From Flavobacterium sp. (lineage in GTDB: Bacteria > Bacteroidota > Bacteroidia > Flavobacteriales > Flavobacteriaceae), in the NCBI RefSeq assembly GCF_025352015.1, contig NZ_JANXUG010000079.1, positions 1 to 64,000 on the forward strand: DNA of 64,000 nt. Reading direction: 5' to 3'. The notes below the pieces were generated by a model. That model was not told the origin of the DNA, did no database searches, and worked only from the letters and a program-made list of their open reading frames with translations. This document shows positions 27,942 to 37,156 of the stretch, in pieces. Numbering within the stretch: position 1 is the stretch's first letter; each line of letters opens with the position of its first letter. The position numbers and the translations under genes were made by a program.

Positions 27942-29165
27942 TTACGCTAATTTTTTGTCTAAATTAGTTTTCAACGCTTGCAGAAAATCTTCGGTAGAAA
28001 GATAATCAGCATCGGTTAAAGCCACAGGTTTAACTAACATAGCTAAATCTTTAGTCATTTTGCCACTCTCCACGGTTTCAATACAAACGGTTTCTAATGC
28101 CCCGCAGAATTTGATTAAATCTTGATTGTTGTCTAATTTACCTCTGTGTTCCAAACCACGAGTCCATGCAAATATTGATGCAATAGGATTTGTAGAAGTT
28201 TTCTTGCCTTGTTGGTGCATTCTGTAATGACGTGTCACTGTTCCGTGAGCTGCCTCCGCTTCTACCGTTTTTCCGTCGGGAGTTACCAGCACAGAGGTCA
28301 TTAATCCTAACGAACCAAATCCTTGCGCTACCGTATCCGACTGAACATCGCCATCATAATTTTTACAAGCCCAAACAAATCCACCATTCCATTTCATTGC
28401 TGATGCTACCATGTCGTCTATAAGTCGGTGTTCGTATGTCATTCCGTTTTTATCAAAATCTACTTTATAAGTGCTTTGATACACTTCCTCAAAAATATCT
28501 TTAAATCTTCCGTCGTAAGCTTTCAAAATGGTATTTTTGGTTGAAAGATACAAGGGCCATTTTTTTGTCAATGCCATTTGAAAAGAGGAGTGCGCAAATC
28601 CGTATATACTTTCATCGGTATTGTACATCGACATGGCAACACCATCTCCCTTAAAATCATATACATTCCATGTGGTTGTTTCTCCCACTTCGTTGGTAAA
28701 GGCCATTGTTAAAGTTCCTTTTCCTTTGATTACAGTATCAGTGGCTTTGTATTGGTCACAAAAAGCATGACGCCCTATCACGATAGGTTTTGTCCAACCT
28801 TGAACATAGCGCGGTACATTTTTCATAATAATTGGTTCTCTAAAAACCGTTCCGCCCACAATGTTACGGATTGTGCCATTGGGTGATTTCCACATTTCTG
28901 ACAGGTTGAACTCTTTTACGCGTTCTTCGTCGGGTGTGATGGTAGCACATTTGATGCCTACATTATATTTTTTGATAGCTTCCGCAGAGTCATTAGTGAT
29001 TTGGTCTTTGGTTGCCTCTCTACTTTCAATCCCTAAGTCGTAATATTTTATATCTAAATCTAAATAAGGAAGTATTAATTGCTCTTTAATAAAACTCCAA
29101 ATAATTCGTGTCATTTCATCGCCATCCAATTCTACTACTGGATTGGCTACTTTAATTTTTGCCAT
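27942..29165 (-). CDS. icd: isocitrate dehydrogenase (NADP), eukaryotic type
   Basis: Oxidatively decarboxylates isocitrate to 2-oxoglutarate in the TCA cycle. The 407 residues and the sequence fit the homodimeric, eukaryote-like IDH. The NADP/isocitrate site includes [18 protein letters not shown] and the metal/phosphate elements lie in [49 protein letters not shown] covers the cofactor-binding segment. Complete. Confidence 0.97.
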   Translation of the reverse strand: MAKIKVANPVVELDGDEMTRIIWSFIKEQLILPYLDLDIKYYDLGIESREATKDQITNDSAEAIKKYNVGIKCATITPDEERVKEFNLSEMWKSPNGTIRNIVGGTVFREPIIMKNVPRYVQGWTKPIVIGRHAFCDQYKATDTVIKGKGTLTMAFTNEVGETTTWNVYDFKGDGVAMSMYNTDESIYGFAHSSFQMALTKKWPLYLSTKNTILKAYDGRFKDIFEEVYQSTYKVDFDKNGMTYEHRLIDDMVASAMKWNGGFVWACKNYDGDVQSDTVAQGFGSLGLMTSVLVTPDGKTVEAEAAHGTVTRHYRMHQQGKKTSTNPIASIFAWTRGLEHRGKLDNNQDLIKFCGALETVCIETVESGKMTKDLAMLVKPVALTDADYLSTEDFLQALKTNLDKKLA

Positions 29166-29201
29166 ATTCTTGTGGTTTGTTATTCAAAATTTTTGCGACA
29201 A

Positions 29202-29209
29202 CAAATATA
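29202..29209 (-). promoter_or_regulatory. -7 promoter box of icd
   Basis: TATATTTG on the minus strand (CAAATATA on the plus strand) fits TAnnTTTG, 37 bp before the icd start codon. The -33 element is not clear. Confidence 0.5.
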
Positions 29210-29327
29210 ATTAATAAGTGAGAAATTTGGTTGTCTAGACATCTAAAACCTATTGAATTATGAAATCGTCATTTTACGGACGACAAATTATCGATTTCAT
29301 AAAAAACTAGTTAAAATCAAGCCAAAA

Positions 29328-29363
29328 AAAAGTCCTCTCAATTCTATGAACGAGAAGACTTTT
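29328..29363 (-). terminator. terminator after rplS
   Basis: AAAAGTC-C-TCTC (29328-29339) pairs with GAGA-A-GACTTTT (29352-29363) with one internal mismatch. An A-run on the plus strand (29324-29331) is the T-tract for minus-strand transcripts. It lies 22 bp after the rplS stop. Confidence 0.75.
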
Positions 29364-29384
29364 AGTATGATTAGAAAATTAGAA

Positions 29385-29735
29385 TTATCTTCTTCTTTCT
29401 TTAATTTTTGCTTTTTTACCTGTAAGTTCTCTAAAGTAGTAAATACGAGCTCTACGAACTTTACCTCTTTGATTAACTTCAACTTTTTGTAAAGCTGGCA
29501 TGTTTACAGGAAAGATACGCTCTACACCCACAGCACCCGACATTTTACGGATAGTAAAAGTTTCAGTAATTCCAGAACCTTTTCTTTGAATAACAACTCC
29601 TTTAAAAAACTGTGTTCTTGTTTTTTCACCTTCTTTAATTTCGTAAAAAACAGTGATTGTATCACCAGCTCCAAACGTAGGGAAATCTTTTTTTACTGAT
29701 ATCTCGTTATTAACGAAATCAACTAAATTTGACAT
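29385..29735 (-). CDS. rplS: 50S ribosomal protein L19
   Basis: A large-subunit protein of 116 residues, at the interface with the 30S subunit. It shows FPTFGAGDTITVFYEIKEG, RTQFFKGVVIQRKGSGITETFTIRK, ERIFPVNMPALQKVEVNQRGKVRRAR and a basic end typical of L19. It lies downstream of trmD on the same strand; the common rpsP-rimM-trmD-rplS order is reduced here to trmD and rplS. Confidence 0.97.
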   Translation of the reverse strand: MSNLVDFVNNEISVKKDFPTFGAGDTITVFYEIKEGEKTRTQFFKGVVIQRKGSGITETFTIRKMSGAVGVERIFPVNMPALQKVEVNQRGKVRRARIYYFRELTGKKAKIKERRR

Positions 29736-29820
29736 TTTTTTAGTATTATGGTTTAAATTTGAGCAACATTTACGGTTTTCGCCAGAGGTTAGTCAAATAT
29801 GGGAACAAATATAAAAAAGA

Positions 29821-29935
29821 ATTGTGAATTGTGAATTATGAATTGTGAATTTTTTTTTACCTTTTTTTAATATGTAAAATACTGTAATTCATCAATCTAC
29901 TAATTCATTCACTATTCACAATACACAATTCACCA
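29821..29935. repeat. inverted AT-rich repeat cluster between rplS and trmD
   Basis: On the plus strand the left cluster (29821-29850) repeats ATTGTGAATT units, and the right cluster (about 29904-29935) repeats ATTCACnATTCAC units. They are complementary, so the trmD 3' end and leader of rplS can form a long imperfect hairpin. The right cluster encodes the last 9 residues of TrmD (GELCIVNSE). Confidence 0.65.
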
Positions 29936-30609
29936 TTATCTAACAAATCTGGACGTCTATTTTTTGTGTGTTCAAACGCCATAGTCTCTCTCCACTTATC
30001 AATTTTGCCAAAATGACCGCTTAATAAGACTTCGGGGACTTTCCATCCTTTGTAATCTGCTGGGCGCGTATAAATTGGACCAGAAAGCAACCCGTCCTGA
30101 AAACTATCTGTCAGCGCCGAGGTTTCATCACTTAAAACCCCTGGAATTAATCTAATTATGGCATCACAAAAAACAATAGTACCAATTTCGCCACCAGAAA
30201 GAACATAATCTCCAATCGAAATTTCTTTGGTTATAAAATGATCGCGAACACGCTGATCTACACCTTTATAATGTCCGCACAATATGATTATATTTTCATA
30301 CATCGAAGCCGTGTTTGCCATTTTTTGGTTCAAAGTTTCCCCGTCTGGCGACATATAAATTACATCATCATAATTTCTTTGATTTTTTAAAAACGAAATA
30401 CAATCGTCAATAGGTTGAATATTCATCACCATTCCAGCGCCACCGCCAAACGGATAATCATCCACCGATTTTTGTTTATTGGTCGTATAATCTCTTAAGT
30501 TATGAAAATATACTTCGACCAATCCTTTTTCGATTGCCCTTTTCATGATTGAGGCTTCAAAAGGACTTTTCATTAATTCGGGTAAAATCGTTATAATATC
30601 AATTCTCAT
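29905..30609 (-). CDS. trmD: tRNA (guanine(37)-N1)-methyltransferase
   Basis: Methylates G37 next to the anticodon of tRNAs ending in CCN anticodons and others, preventing frameshifting. The 234 residues contain the SPOUT trefoil-knot SAM site: [34 protein letters not shown] and the C-terminal HFGKIDKWR helix. The core ends near RRPDLL; the remaining GELCIVNSE has no family counterpart that I know and is coded by a dispersed AT-rich repeat. It is probably co-transcribed with rplS, although a separate promoter is possible. Confidence 0.95.
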   Translation of the reverse strand: MRIDIITILPELMKSPFEASIMKRAIEKGLVEVYFHNLRDYTTNKQKSVDDYPFGGGAGMVMNIQPIDDCISFLKNQRNYDDVIYMSPDGETLNQKMANTASMYENIIILCGHYKGVDQRVRDHFITKEISIGDYVLSGGEIGTIVFCDAIIRLIPGVLSDETSALTDSFQDGLLSGPIYTRPADYKGWKVPEVLLSGHFGKIDKWRETMAFEHTKNRRPDLLDNGELCIVNSE

Positions 30610-30629
30610 GGCGCAAAGATAATAGTTTT

Positions 30630-30728
30630 TTTTAGGAGCTCTTTCCCGCTATCCGTTGCAATATTTTTTATTTCCCTCCGCTTTGCTACAGGATAATAAA
30701 AAATGATTTTCACTACTATCGGGGCTAG
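30630..30728. repeat. dispersed intergenic hairpin element, copy 2
   Basis: It shares with 2244-2346 the outer TTTTAGGAGC and CTATCGGGGCTAG ends and the TTTCCCGCTATCCG block. The centre differs: ATTTTTTAT (30663-30671) pairs with ATAAAAAAT (30696-30704), plus TCC with GGA closer to the loop. Between trmD and the DUF1569 gene. Confidence 0.65.
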
Positions 30729-30740
30729 GATTTAATTTTG

Positions 30741-31190
30741 TTAAACACCAAATTGTCTTAAATGATGATCTAAATGCATGCTTTGCAATGTATCCCATTC
30801 GTCATAAGTCATTTTACCAAAAAAAGGATGTTGTGTATTTTTAATTGCGTTTTTGCCTAGTGTTGAAAAATGAGTAATCTTTTCAATAAGTTCTTGCTTG
30901 GCTTTCTGAAAATCACAAGATTCTTTTCTAATAAAAGCGGGAGCCGTTGGACTATTCTTTTTAAATTCTTTAGAAGAAATTATTTTATTTTTAAAAAACT
31001 TCCCAAGCAATTGCATAAAAAAATTGGATTGCAACGCTAGCATCCCAAAAGCAACATCCATTGGCGCCTGACAATGCGATAACATTTGAGCAACATTCAT
31101 TTTCCCCCATTGTACTTTACTTTCTGGCGTAAGATTATTGATTCTCGCAATAATAATTTCGTTGTCATTTTTATTAAAAATAGAGCTCAT
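30741..31190 (-). CDS. DUF1569 (DinB-like) protein
   Basis: A 149-residue protein of the DUF1569/DinB-like four-helix family. Landmarks are WGKMNVAQMLSHCQAPMDVAFG with a His that could bind metal, and the C-terminal HPFFGKMTYDEWDTLQSMHLDHHLRQFGV, with the HLDHH metal ligands intact. Function unknown; members may be thiol-linked transferases. It is divergent from the peptidylprolyl isomerase gene. Confidence 0.85.
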   Translation of the reverse strand: MSSIFNKNDNEIIIARINNLTPESKVQWGKMNVAQMLSHCQAPMDVAFGMLALQSNFFMQLLGKFFKNKIISSKEFKKNSPTAPAFIRKESCDFQKAKQELIEKITHFSTLGKNAIKNTQHPFFGKMTYDEWDTLQSMHLDHHLRQFGV

Positions 31191-31231
31191 AGTTTCGTTT
31201 TATTGGTAGCCAAAAATACAATTTTATATAG

Positions 31232-31239
31232 TATCTTTG
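31232..31239 (+). promoter_or_regulatory. -7 promoter box of the peptidylprolyl isomerase gene
   Basis: TATCTTTG fits TAnnTTTG and lies 26 bp before the ATG; the transcript would start around 31245-31248 with a short leader. The -33 region contains no perfect TTTG. Confidence 0.5.
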
Positions 31240-31264
31240 CACTGCATTTTTAAAAATATACACA

Positions 31265-32197
31265 ATGGAAAACGGAATATACGCTAAATTCAATACCACA
31301 AAAGGTACTGTTTTAGTAAAACTAACACACGATTTAACACCAGGAACAGTTGGGAATTTTGTTGGATTAGCCGAAGGACAATTAGAAAATTCAGCTAAAC
31401 CAATGGGAAAACCGTATTATGATGGATTAAAGTTTCACAGAGTAATCCCCGATTTTATGGTTCAAGGTGGTTGTCCACAAGGAATAGGAACCGGTGGACC
31501 AGGATACAGCTTTGAAGATGAATTTCATCCTACTTTAAAACACGATAAACCCGGCGTTTTATCGATGGCAAATTCAGGTCCAGGAAGTAATGGTTCGCAG
31601 TTTTTTATTACCCATGTTCCTACAAATTGGTTAGACGGGAAACACACCGTTTTTGGGAACGTTATCGAAGGACAAGATGTTGTAGATGCCATTGCACAAG
31701 GCGACTTGATTGAAGGTTTAGAAATTGTTAGAATAGGTGAAGAAGCACAAAAATGGAATGCCATCGAAGCCTTTAAAACTTTTGAAGGCGCTCGTTTTAA
31801 AAAAATAGAAGAAGCTAAAAAATTGGCCGAAGAATCGATGGAAAAATTGGCTGCCGGCTTTGATAAAACACAAAGTGGTTTGCGCTATAAAATGATTCAA
31901 AAAGGAAACGGAAAACAAGCTGAAAGCGGCAAAACAGTATCGGTGCATTATGAAGGTTCGCTTGAAAACGGAAAAGTTTTTGATAGTTCATATCCAAGAA
32001 AAAAACCAATCGAATTTAGATTGGGTCAAGGTCAGGTGATAGAAGGTTGGGACGAAGGAATTGCTTTGTTGCAAGTGGGCGATAAAGCACGTTTTGTGAT
32101 TCCTTCTTATTTAGGATACGGTTCTAGCGGTGCCGGTGGCGTAATTCCGCCAGATGCGACTTTAGTTTTTGATGTAGAATTAATGGACGTGAAATAA
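31265..32197 (+). CDS. peptidylprolyl isomerase with cyclophilin and FKBP domains
   Basis: A 310-residue protein that catalyses cis-trans isomerisation at prolines. Residues about 1-165 form a cyclophilin domain ([30 protein letters not shown], and [27 protein letters not shown]). A helical linker of about 165-205 (charged, repeated EEAKK-type) joins a C-terminal FKBP domain (about 210-310: [52 protein letters not shown]). Both catalytic cores look complete. No signal peptide, so it is probably cytoplasmic. Confidence 0.95.
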   Translation: MENGIYAKFNTTKGTVLVKLTHDLTPGTVGNFVGLAEGQLENSAKPMGKPYYDGLKFHRVIPDFMVQGGCPQGIGTGGPGYSFEDEFHPTLKHDKPGVLSMANSGPGSNGSQFFITHVPTNWLDGKHTVFGNVIEGQDVVDAIAQGDLIEGLEIVRIGEEAQKWNAIEAFKTFEGARFKKIEEAKKLAEESMEKLAAGFDKTQSGLRYKMIQKGNGKQAESGKTVSVHYEGSLENGKVFDSSYPRKKPIEFRLGQGQVIEGWDEGIALLQVGDKARFVIPSYLGYGSSGAGGVIPPDATLVFDVELMDVK

Positions 32198-32350
32198 GTA
32201 GAAAACCAATTTTGAGAAATAAAATTATGTGAGTCACTTATTCCGAACTTGTTTCGGAATCTAAAACCAACTAACATTTAGTTAAAATTAAATTCCCAAT
32301 AAAAATATATTTGGAATTTTTTATATTTACCCTCAACTAACAAAATAACT

Positions 32351-32668
32351 ATGAAATATAAAATAGTAGCGCTACTAGTTTTAGTCTTATTCCTAAATTC
32401 GTGCGCTTCCAAATCGAGTGTGCCCACCACACAAGTTAAAAAAACAGAGTCAATTGCTGCAGTCTCAACGCTCCCAAAAGAGTTATCCGCAGAATTAGCA
32501 GCAGGCAAATTACTTTATGAAAATAATTGTGCCAAATGTCATAGGTTGTACGATACAAAAGAATTTTCTAGCGAGGAATGGAAACCTCTCGTTGCACGTA
32601 TGCAAAAAAAAGCGCATCTTGATGATTTGCAAGGACAACGAATTTATAACTATGCAACTATGAACTAA
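32351..32668 (+). CDS. small cytochrome c-like lipoprotein
   Basis: A 105-residue lipoprotein: the signal ends in LNSC (Cys18), then a linker, then one heme c motif CAKCH (Cys60, Cys63, His64) within LLYENNCAKCHRLY. A Met further along (VARMQKKAHL) may be the axial ligand. The size and LAAGKLLYENNCAKCHRLY resemble monoheme carrier domains. It should be covalently heme-loaded and lipid-anchored. The redox partner is not seen nearby. A terminator follows directly. Confidence 0.85.
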   Translation: MKYKIVALLVLVLFLNSCASKSSVPTTQVKKTESIAAVSTLPKELSAELAAGKLLYENNCAKCHRLYDTKEFSSEEWKPLVARMQKKAHLDDLQGQRIYNYATMN

Positions 32669-32672
32669 TTTT

Positions 32673-32697
32673 AAATCCCGATTACTCGGGATTTTTT
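32673..32697 (+). terminator. terminator between the cytochrome gene and csaA
   Basis: AAATCCCGA (32673-32681) pairs with TCGGGATTT (32686-32694) over a TTAC tetraloop and is followed by T residues. It starts 5 bp after the stop codon. Confidence 0.85.
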
Positions 32698-32710
32698 ATA
32701 CCTAAAAATT

Positions 32711-33052
32711 ATGGAACAAAACCTTTCTTGGTCAGATTTTGAAAAACTTGAAATGCGCATTGGAACAATTCTCACTGTCAACGATTTTCCCGAAGCCCGA
32801 AAACCTGCCTTTAAACTAACCATAGATTTTGGAAATGAAATAGGCATCAAAAAATCATCGGCGCAAATAACCAAACTGTATGCTAAAGAAGCTTTAATTG
32901 GTAAACAAATTGTGGCGGTACTTAACTTTCCCGTAAAGCAAATAGGAAATTTTAGGAGTGAATGCCTTGTACTTGGCTGTGTAGGAAATGATAATGATAT
33001 TGTGTTGTTGACTTCTGATTGCAAGGTCGAGAACGGATTGCAGATAGGATAA
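32711..33052 (+). CDS. csaA: tRNA-binding protein CsaA-like
   Basis: A 113-residue OB-fold protein like CsaA, which binds tRNA and can act as a chaperone linked to secretion. Sequence: DFEKLEMRIGTILTVNDFPEARKPAFKLTIDFG near the start, KKSSAQITKLYAKEALIGKQIVAVLNFP in the middle, and ECLVLG near the end. Length matches the dimeric CsaA family. It is preceded by a terminator, so it probably has its own promoter. Confidence 0.92.
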   Translation: MEQNLSWSDFEKLEMRIGTILTVNDFPEARKPAFKLTIDFGNEIGIKKSSAQITKLYAKEALIGKQIVAVLNFPVKQIGNFRSECLVLGCVGNDNDIVLLTSDCKVENGLQIG

Positions 33053-33098
33053 ACATCTTATTCTTTACGTGTAGTAATTGTCTTCTTCTAAAAATAAA

Positions 33099-33342
33099 TG
33101 ACACATTTCTAAACCCAAAACCAAGTAATTTTAGTAGCGGTCAAATGGCATAATCGAACAAGACGTTAGTGTCATATCCTGAAAAAACTTGACACATTTT
33201 TAAACCCAAAATAAAAATGGAAACATTAAAAAAGGAGTACCGAGTTTCAGATTATTTTGAAAGAACTGACGAGAATTTTAGTTATGAAAAAGCTTTTAGA
33301 CGATGGTTAGTTTTTGAGATAGAAACCAAAAAGTTTAGTTAA
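33099..33342 (+). mobile_element. insertion-sequence remnant with truncated transposase start
   Basis: Two near-identical 22-bp sequences beginning TGACACATTT and containing AAACCCAAAA lie at 33099-33120 and 33190-33211 (21 of 22 identical). A 41-codon frame from ATG 33217 follows: METLKKEYRVSDYFERT, DENFSYEKAFRRWLVFEIE and a stop after KKFS. The composition and position resemble the first part of Bacteroidota IS transposase (helix-turn-helix OrfA) proteins. The rest of the transposase is absent, so only a fragment is left. Another 45-codon frame (33344-33481) gives no recognisable match. Confidence 0.5.
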
Positions 33343-33565
33343 AATGAAAATTAACTTAAAGTGTGGGGCTTTAGAAAAAACAAATTTCAAAATAGGCTTT
33401 AAGTTAACAGAGATGCCAAAGAAAATACAAATGAGAAATTATAATACCGCAGCTTTTAAACCAATAACAATCAGATTATAAAAAATAGAATTACAATAAC
33501 CAATAGACCAGCAACTGACACCAATTACCAATGATCAACCTTACCAAAAAAACTAAATCATTACA

Positions 33566-33607
33566 AAAAATAACCTCGTTGAAACAAGTTCCAACGAGGT
33601 TATTTTT
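33566..33607. terminator. strong hairpin terminator-like structure
   Basis: A perfect 16-bp stem: AAAAATAACCTCGTTG (33566-33581) and CAACGAGGTTATTTTT (33592-33607), with a 10-nt loop. A- and T-runs at both sides allow bidirectional use. It lies between the csaA/IS-remnant region and the convergent lipoprotein gene. Confidence 0.8.
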
Positions 33608-33641
33608 AAAGTAACAGTTGTAATTCCTAAACTAACTGACG

Positions 33642-33668
33642 ATAGCGACAGGGTGATCCCTACGCTAT
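33642..33668. repeat. small GC-richer hairpin
   Basis: ATAGCG (33642-33647) pairs with CGCTAT (33663-33668), and inside AGGG pairs with CCCT over a TGAT loop. There is no T-tract for plus-strand transcripts. With the IS remnant and the 16-bp hairpin, this accounts for what I can see in the 650-bp gap between csaA and the next gene. Confidence 0.45.
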
Positions 33669-33699
33669 AAAAAAATCAACAACGTAGAACAAACTATAC

Positions 33700-34065
33700 T
33701 TAAGGATGAATCAAAAACTGTACTGTTTTTTTACCATTATCTTGATTATAAATATCTACAATCATATAAGTATCAGTAGTAATACCCGTAATTAAATACG
33801 TAAAATCATACTCCGTTTTATTATTTGCCGTCGAGTCATCCGTTAAAAATGGCGTAGCAGCACCTTGTTTTGTGATGATAACCTTACGAAGTCTAATATC
33901 TGAATGTATATGTCCACGCATGGTATATTCGCCTTGGGAATCAGCAACTCCTTCCGCTTGAGTAAAAGATATAGTCGGAAGTGTAGCATCACTTTTGGAG
34001 CAAGAATTCAAAAATCCGCCCGTTAAAACTAGTACCATTGTAATTAAAAAAAATTTCGTTCTCAT
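33700..34065 (-). CDS. small lipoprotein of unknown function
   Basis: A 121-residue protein with a lipoprotein signal ending in LNSC (Cys22) and then SKSDATLPTISF, typical of a mature Bacteroidota lipoprotein. The rest (GEYTMRGHIHSDIRLRKVIITKQG and DFTYLITGITTDTYMIVDIYNQDN) looks like a single Ig-like or other beta-sandwich domain, similar in style to DUF4625-type proteins. I could not assign a family with certainty. Confidence 0.6.
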   Translation of the reverse strand: MRTKFFLITMVLVLTGGFLNSCSKSDATLPTISFTQAEGVADSQGEYTMRGHIHSDIRLRKVIITKQGAATPFLTDDSTANNKTEYDFTYLITGITTDTYMIVDIYNQDNGKKTVQFLIHP

Positions 34066-34434
34066 AAATATTGTATTTAAATTGTTTTTAATAATGCCGC
34101 AAGATAATCTTTAATTATTGCGCATTACGCAAAAGTTTACAAACGTTCATGCAAATAAATTAACTGTTATTGTAGTAATGCCAACAAAAAGCAGGTAGTT
34201 AGTAGCAATACTTTTAATTAATCCATGAAAAAATACACGTGATACAACACAACAAGCCAATATTTTTAACATCCGCTGCAAAATTCTCCTAGCTTTGAAC
34301 TGTGCTAAAAAAATGTATTACTGTCAAAAAGTATTGGTATCATACAAAAATAACAAGCCAAATCTCCAACAAACGTAGCCTTTACAATACCTTTCCAAAA
34401 GACTAAATCCTCAAACCTTGCTTAACAATAGTGT
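34066..34434. other. 370-bp gap without a recognisable gene
   Basis: AT-rich DNA between the lipoprotein gene start and the parC stop. No open frame of useful length, no clear terminator for parC, and no repeat related to the two hairpin elements was seen. Presumably it holds the promoter of the lipoprotein gene near its right-hand (34066) side. Confidence 0.5.
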
Positions 34435-37146
34435 TTATTCTAACGACAACGTGATTTGCCCGTCGTCATTGGTTTCTGTCTGAATGTCCTCTGAAACATC
34501 GCTTGCATCACTTACTTCAATTTCTTCGGCAGGTTCTGGTTCCGGTTCTTCATATGGCAATGATTCCAATAGATTCACTTGTTTAAGTTTATCCGAAGTC
34601 AGCTGGTTGCCCAATGCCTTGATGCCTTTTACCGCAATGAATTCTTCTAGGTTAATGGTTTGAGAATCTTTCTGAACACCTTTAACTTTGGCATAAAAAA
34701 TTTCCGCCATTGGTCGCCAATCGGTAGAAACAATTTCCAGTTGGGATTTCTCGTGTTCGGTGATAAAAATTTCCTCCTTGTTCTCGTTTTCCACCAAGAA
34801 ACGCTTGATAAAATAACGCTCCTTTTCCCCATCATAATAAATGGCAGAAATTGGTTTGTTCGGATTCCATTTTTCCATCACGACGATGTCTTCATCAAAA
34901 TGCGTCGTGAGTTCCGGAATAATAGTTTTTAGTTTCCCGAATTGATTGATTAATAGCAACCTGTCATTTGGCCTGAATTCGCCAAGCAACTCTCCTCTTC
35001 CATCCACATTTAAACGCTGAACTGCATCATCAAACCACACTTTTCTCGGACGCAAGGTCGAAATTCCTTTTTCCTTTAATTCAATTTTCTTGATTGGATA
35101 TTTGGTTACGGTATTTCCACGCGAAGCCCTTCCCTTTATGGCGATATCAGTAAAATCTAAATCCCATTTCAGTTTCTTGATGCTTCCAACCTGGCGTAAT
35201 AATATCGTGATAACTTCTGCTTCTCCATTCGGATTTGCGGAAAAATACAATACTTGGGAACCGGCCTTTTCCTGCGTTAAATCATAAAACTTATCACGGG
35301 TAACTCCAGAAACATTGAAACGCTTTATAAACGTTGAGCCGTTTTTTCCGTCGCGGTACATCATATTATAAATTGTACGCTTGTCGTTTTTATCAAAAAC
35401 CGCAATGTGAATAATATCTTTACCAACAAATTTCTTATCGTCTACTTTGGCAATCATCATTTTTCCGTCACGAAGGAAGACAATCACATCATCAATATCA
35501 GAACAATCAGCAACGTATTCGTCTTTTTTCAAACCGGTTCCAAAGAAACCTTCTTCCTTGTTTACATAGAGTTTGGTATTTCTTAAAGCAACTTTAGTGG
35601 CTTGAATGTTATCAAAACTTCTTAACTCCGTTTGACGCTCTCGACCTTTACCGTATTTGTCTTTTAGCTTTTGAAAGAAGTCGATAGCGAAGTCAATGAT
35701 ATTATTTAGATGATGTTTCACTTCCTCCATTTCAGCTTCCAGTTTAGAAATCGCATCATCCGCTTTATCCGAATCGAAACGCGTAATACGAATCATCGGA
35801 ATCTGTGTCAGCTTTTGTAAATCGTCATCGTTAATTTCGCGCACAAACGATTTAAGAAAAGGTTTGAAAGCATTGTATATATACACATAAAGCGTTTCTC
35901 TATCGTGATACAATTTGAAATCGATGTACATTTCTTCACGAATGAAAATCTTTTCGAGCGTAGAAAAATGCCATTTGTTTTCGAGTTCGTCCAATTGAAT
36001 TTCCAACTCACGTTTCAGTAAATCAACTGTTCTGTTGGTTGAGATTTTCAACATATCAGAAACACCAATAAACAAGGGTTTATGGTTTTCAATTACGCAA
36101 CCTAAAGGGGCCACCGAAGTTTCGCAAGCAGTAAACGCATACAGCGCATCAATGGTTTTATCAGGAGAAACTCCCGGTGGAAGATGGATTAGAATTTCCA
36201 CTTCGGCAGCCGTGTTGTCTTCTATTTTTTTGACTTTAATCTTTCCTTTCTCATTCGCCTTCAGGATACTATCAATCAAGGTTGAAGTATTGGTTGAGAA
36301 AGGAATTTGGGTAATGACCAACGTTTGTTTATCCAATTGTGCTATTTTGGCACGAACACGAACACGTCCGCCACGCAGTCCGTCATTGTAATTAGAAACA
36401 TCGGCAATACCCGCTGTTGGAAAATCAGGAAATAATGTAAATGGTTTATTCTTTAAAATCTTAATCGAAGCATCTATAAGCTCGATGAAATTATGAGGCA
36501 ACACTTTCGTGGATAAACCAACTGCAATTCCTTCTGCACCTTGCGCCAATAACAACGGAAACTTTACCGGAAGATTAATCGGTTCAGCACGTCGACCGTC
36601 ATAGGACATTCCCCATTGGGTAATTTTTGGAGAGAATAAAATATCGTGACCAAGCTTTGAAATACGAGCCTCAATATAACGCGAAGCCGCAGCACTGTCG
36701 CCAGTGAGGATATTTCCCCAGTTTCCCTGCATGTCGATAATCAAATCTTTCTGACCAATTTGCACCATCGCATCACCAATACTCGCATCACCGTGAGGAT
36801 GATACTGCATCGTATGACCAACGATGTTCGCCACTTTGTTGTAACGTCCATCATCCAACTCTTTCATCGAGTGCATGATTCTACGTTGTACTGGTTTAAA
36901 ACCGTCTTCAATCGCAGGAACGGCACGCTCAAGAATTACATAGGAAGCATAATCAAGAAACCAATCCTTGTACATTCCTGTAACTTTAGTAATGGTGTCT
37001 TCGGGATTTTCTACGTTTTCGTAAAAATGATTTCCTCCCGAAGCTTTGATATCCTCAAAACCTTCGTCGGTAATTTCATCTAACGATTCGCTGTTCTTCT
37101 GCTCGTCTTCGTTTGGAATTATATCGTCTTCTTCTTCGTTGTTCAT
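34435..37146 (-). CDS. parC: DNA topoisomerase IV subunit A
   Basis: The DNA-cleaving subunit of topoisomerase IV, 903 residues. The quinolone-resistance region and catalytic Tyr lie in GHTMQYHPHGDASIGDAMVQ and GDSAAASRYIEARI. Downstream come the ILKNKPFTLFPDFPTAG tower segment and coiled coil, then a C-terminal beta-propeller-like part and an acidic tail (EEPEPEPAEEIEVSDASD). In Bacteroidota parE normally sits directly upstream; here a restriction-modification pair lies between them (10 bp to the restriction gene). It may now depend on transcription through that pair. Confidence 0.95.
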   Translation of the reverse strand: MNNEEEDDIIPNEDEQKNSESLDEITDEGFEDIKASGGNHFYENVENPEDTITKVTGMYKDWFLDYASYVILERAVPAIEDGFKPVQRRIMHSMKELDDGRYNKVANIVGHTMQYHPHGDASIGDAMVQIGQKDLIIDMQGNWGNILTGDSAAASRYIEARISKLGHDILFSPKITQWGMSYDGRRAEPINLPVKFPLLLAQGAEGIAVGLSTKVLPHNFIELIDASIKILKNKPFTLFPDFPTAGIADVSNYNDGLRGGRVRVRAKIAQLDKQTLVITQIPFSTNTSTLIDSILKANEKGKIKVKKIEDNTAAEVEILIHLPPGVSPDKTIDALYAFTACETSVAPLGCVIENHKPLFIGVSDMLKISTNRTVDLLKRELEIQLDELENKWHFSTLEKIFIREEMYIDFKLYHDRETLYVYIYNAFKPFLKSFVREINDDDLQKLTQIPMIRITRFDSDKADDAISKLEAEMEEVKHHLNNIIDFAIDFFQKLKDKYGKGRERQTELRSFDNIQATKVALRNTKLYVNKEEGFFGTGLKKDEYVADCSDIDDVIVFLRDGKMMIAKVDDKKFVGKDIIHIAVFDKNDKRTIYNMMYRDGKNGSTFIKRFNVSGVTRDKFYDLTQEKAGSQVLYFSANPNGEAEVITILLRQVGSIKKLKWDLDFTDIAIKGRASRGNTVTKYPIKKIELKEKGISTLRPRKVWFDDAVQRLNVDGRGELLGEFRPNDRLLLINQFGKLKTIIPELTTHFDEDIVVMEKWNPNKPISAIYYDGEKERYFIKRFLVENENKEEIFITEHEKSQLEIVSTDWRPMAEIFYAKVKGVQKDSQTINLEEFIAVKGIKALGNQLTSDKLKQVNLLESLPYEEPEPEPAEEIEVSDASDVSEDIQTETNDDGQITLSLE

Positions 37147-37156
37147 AATTTATTCG

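Noticed and set aside
33344..33481. 45-codon frame after the IS remnant as a gene
   Set aside because: Low-complexity Lys/Asn/Ile-rich translation and no similarity that I recognise.
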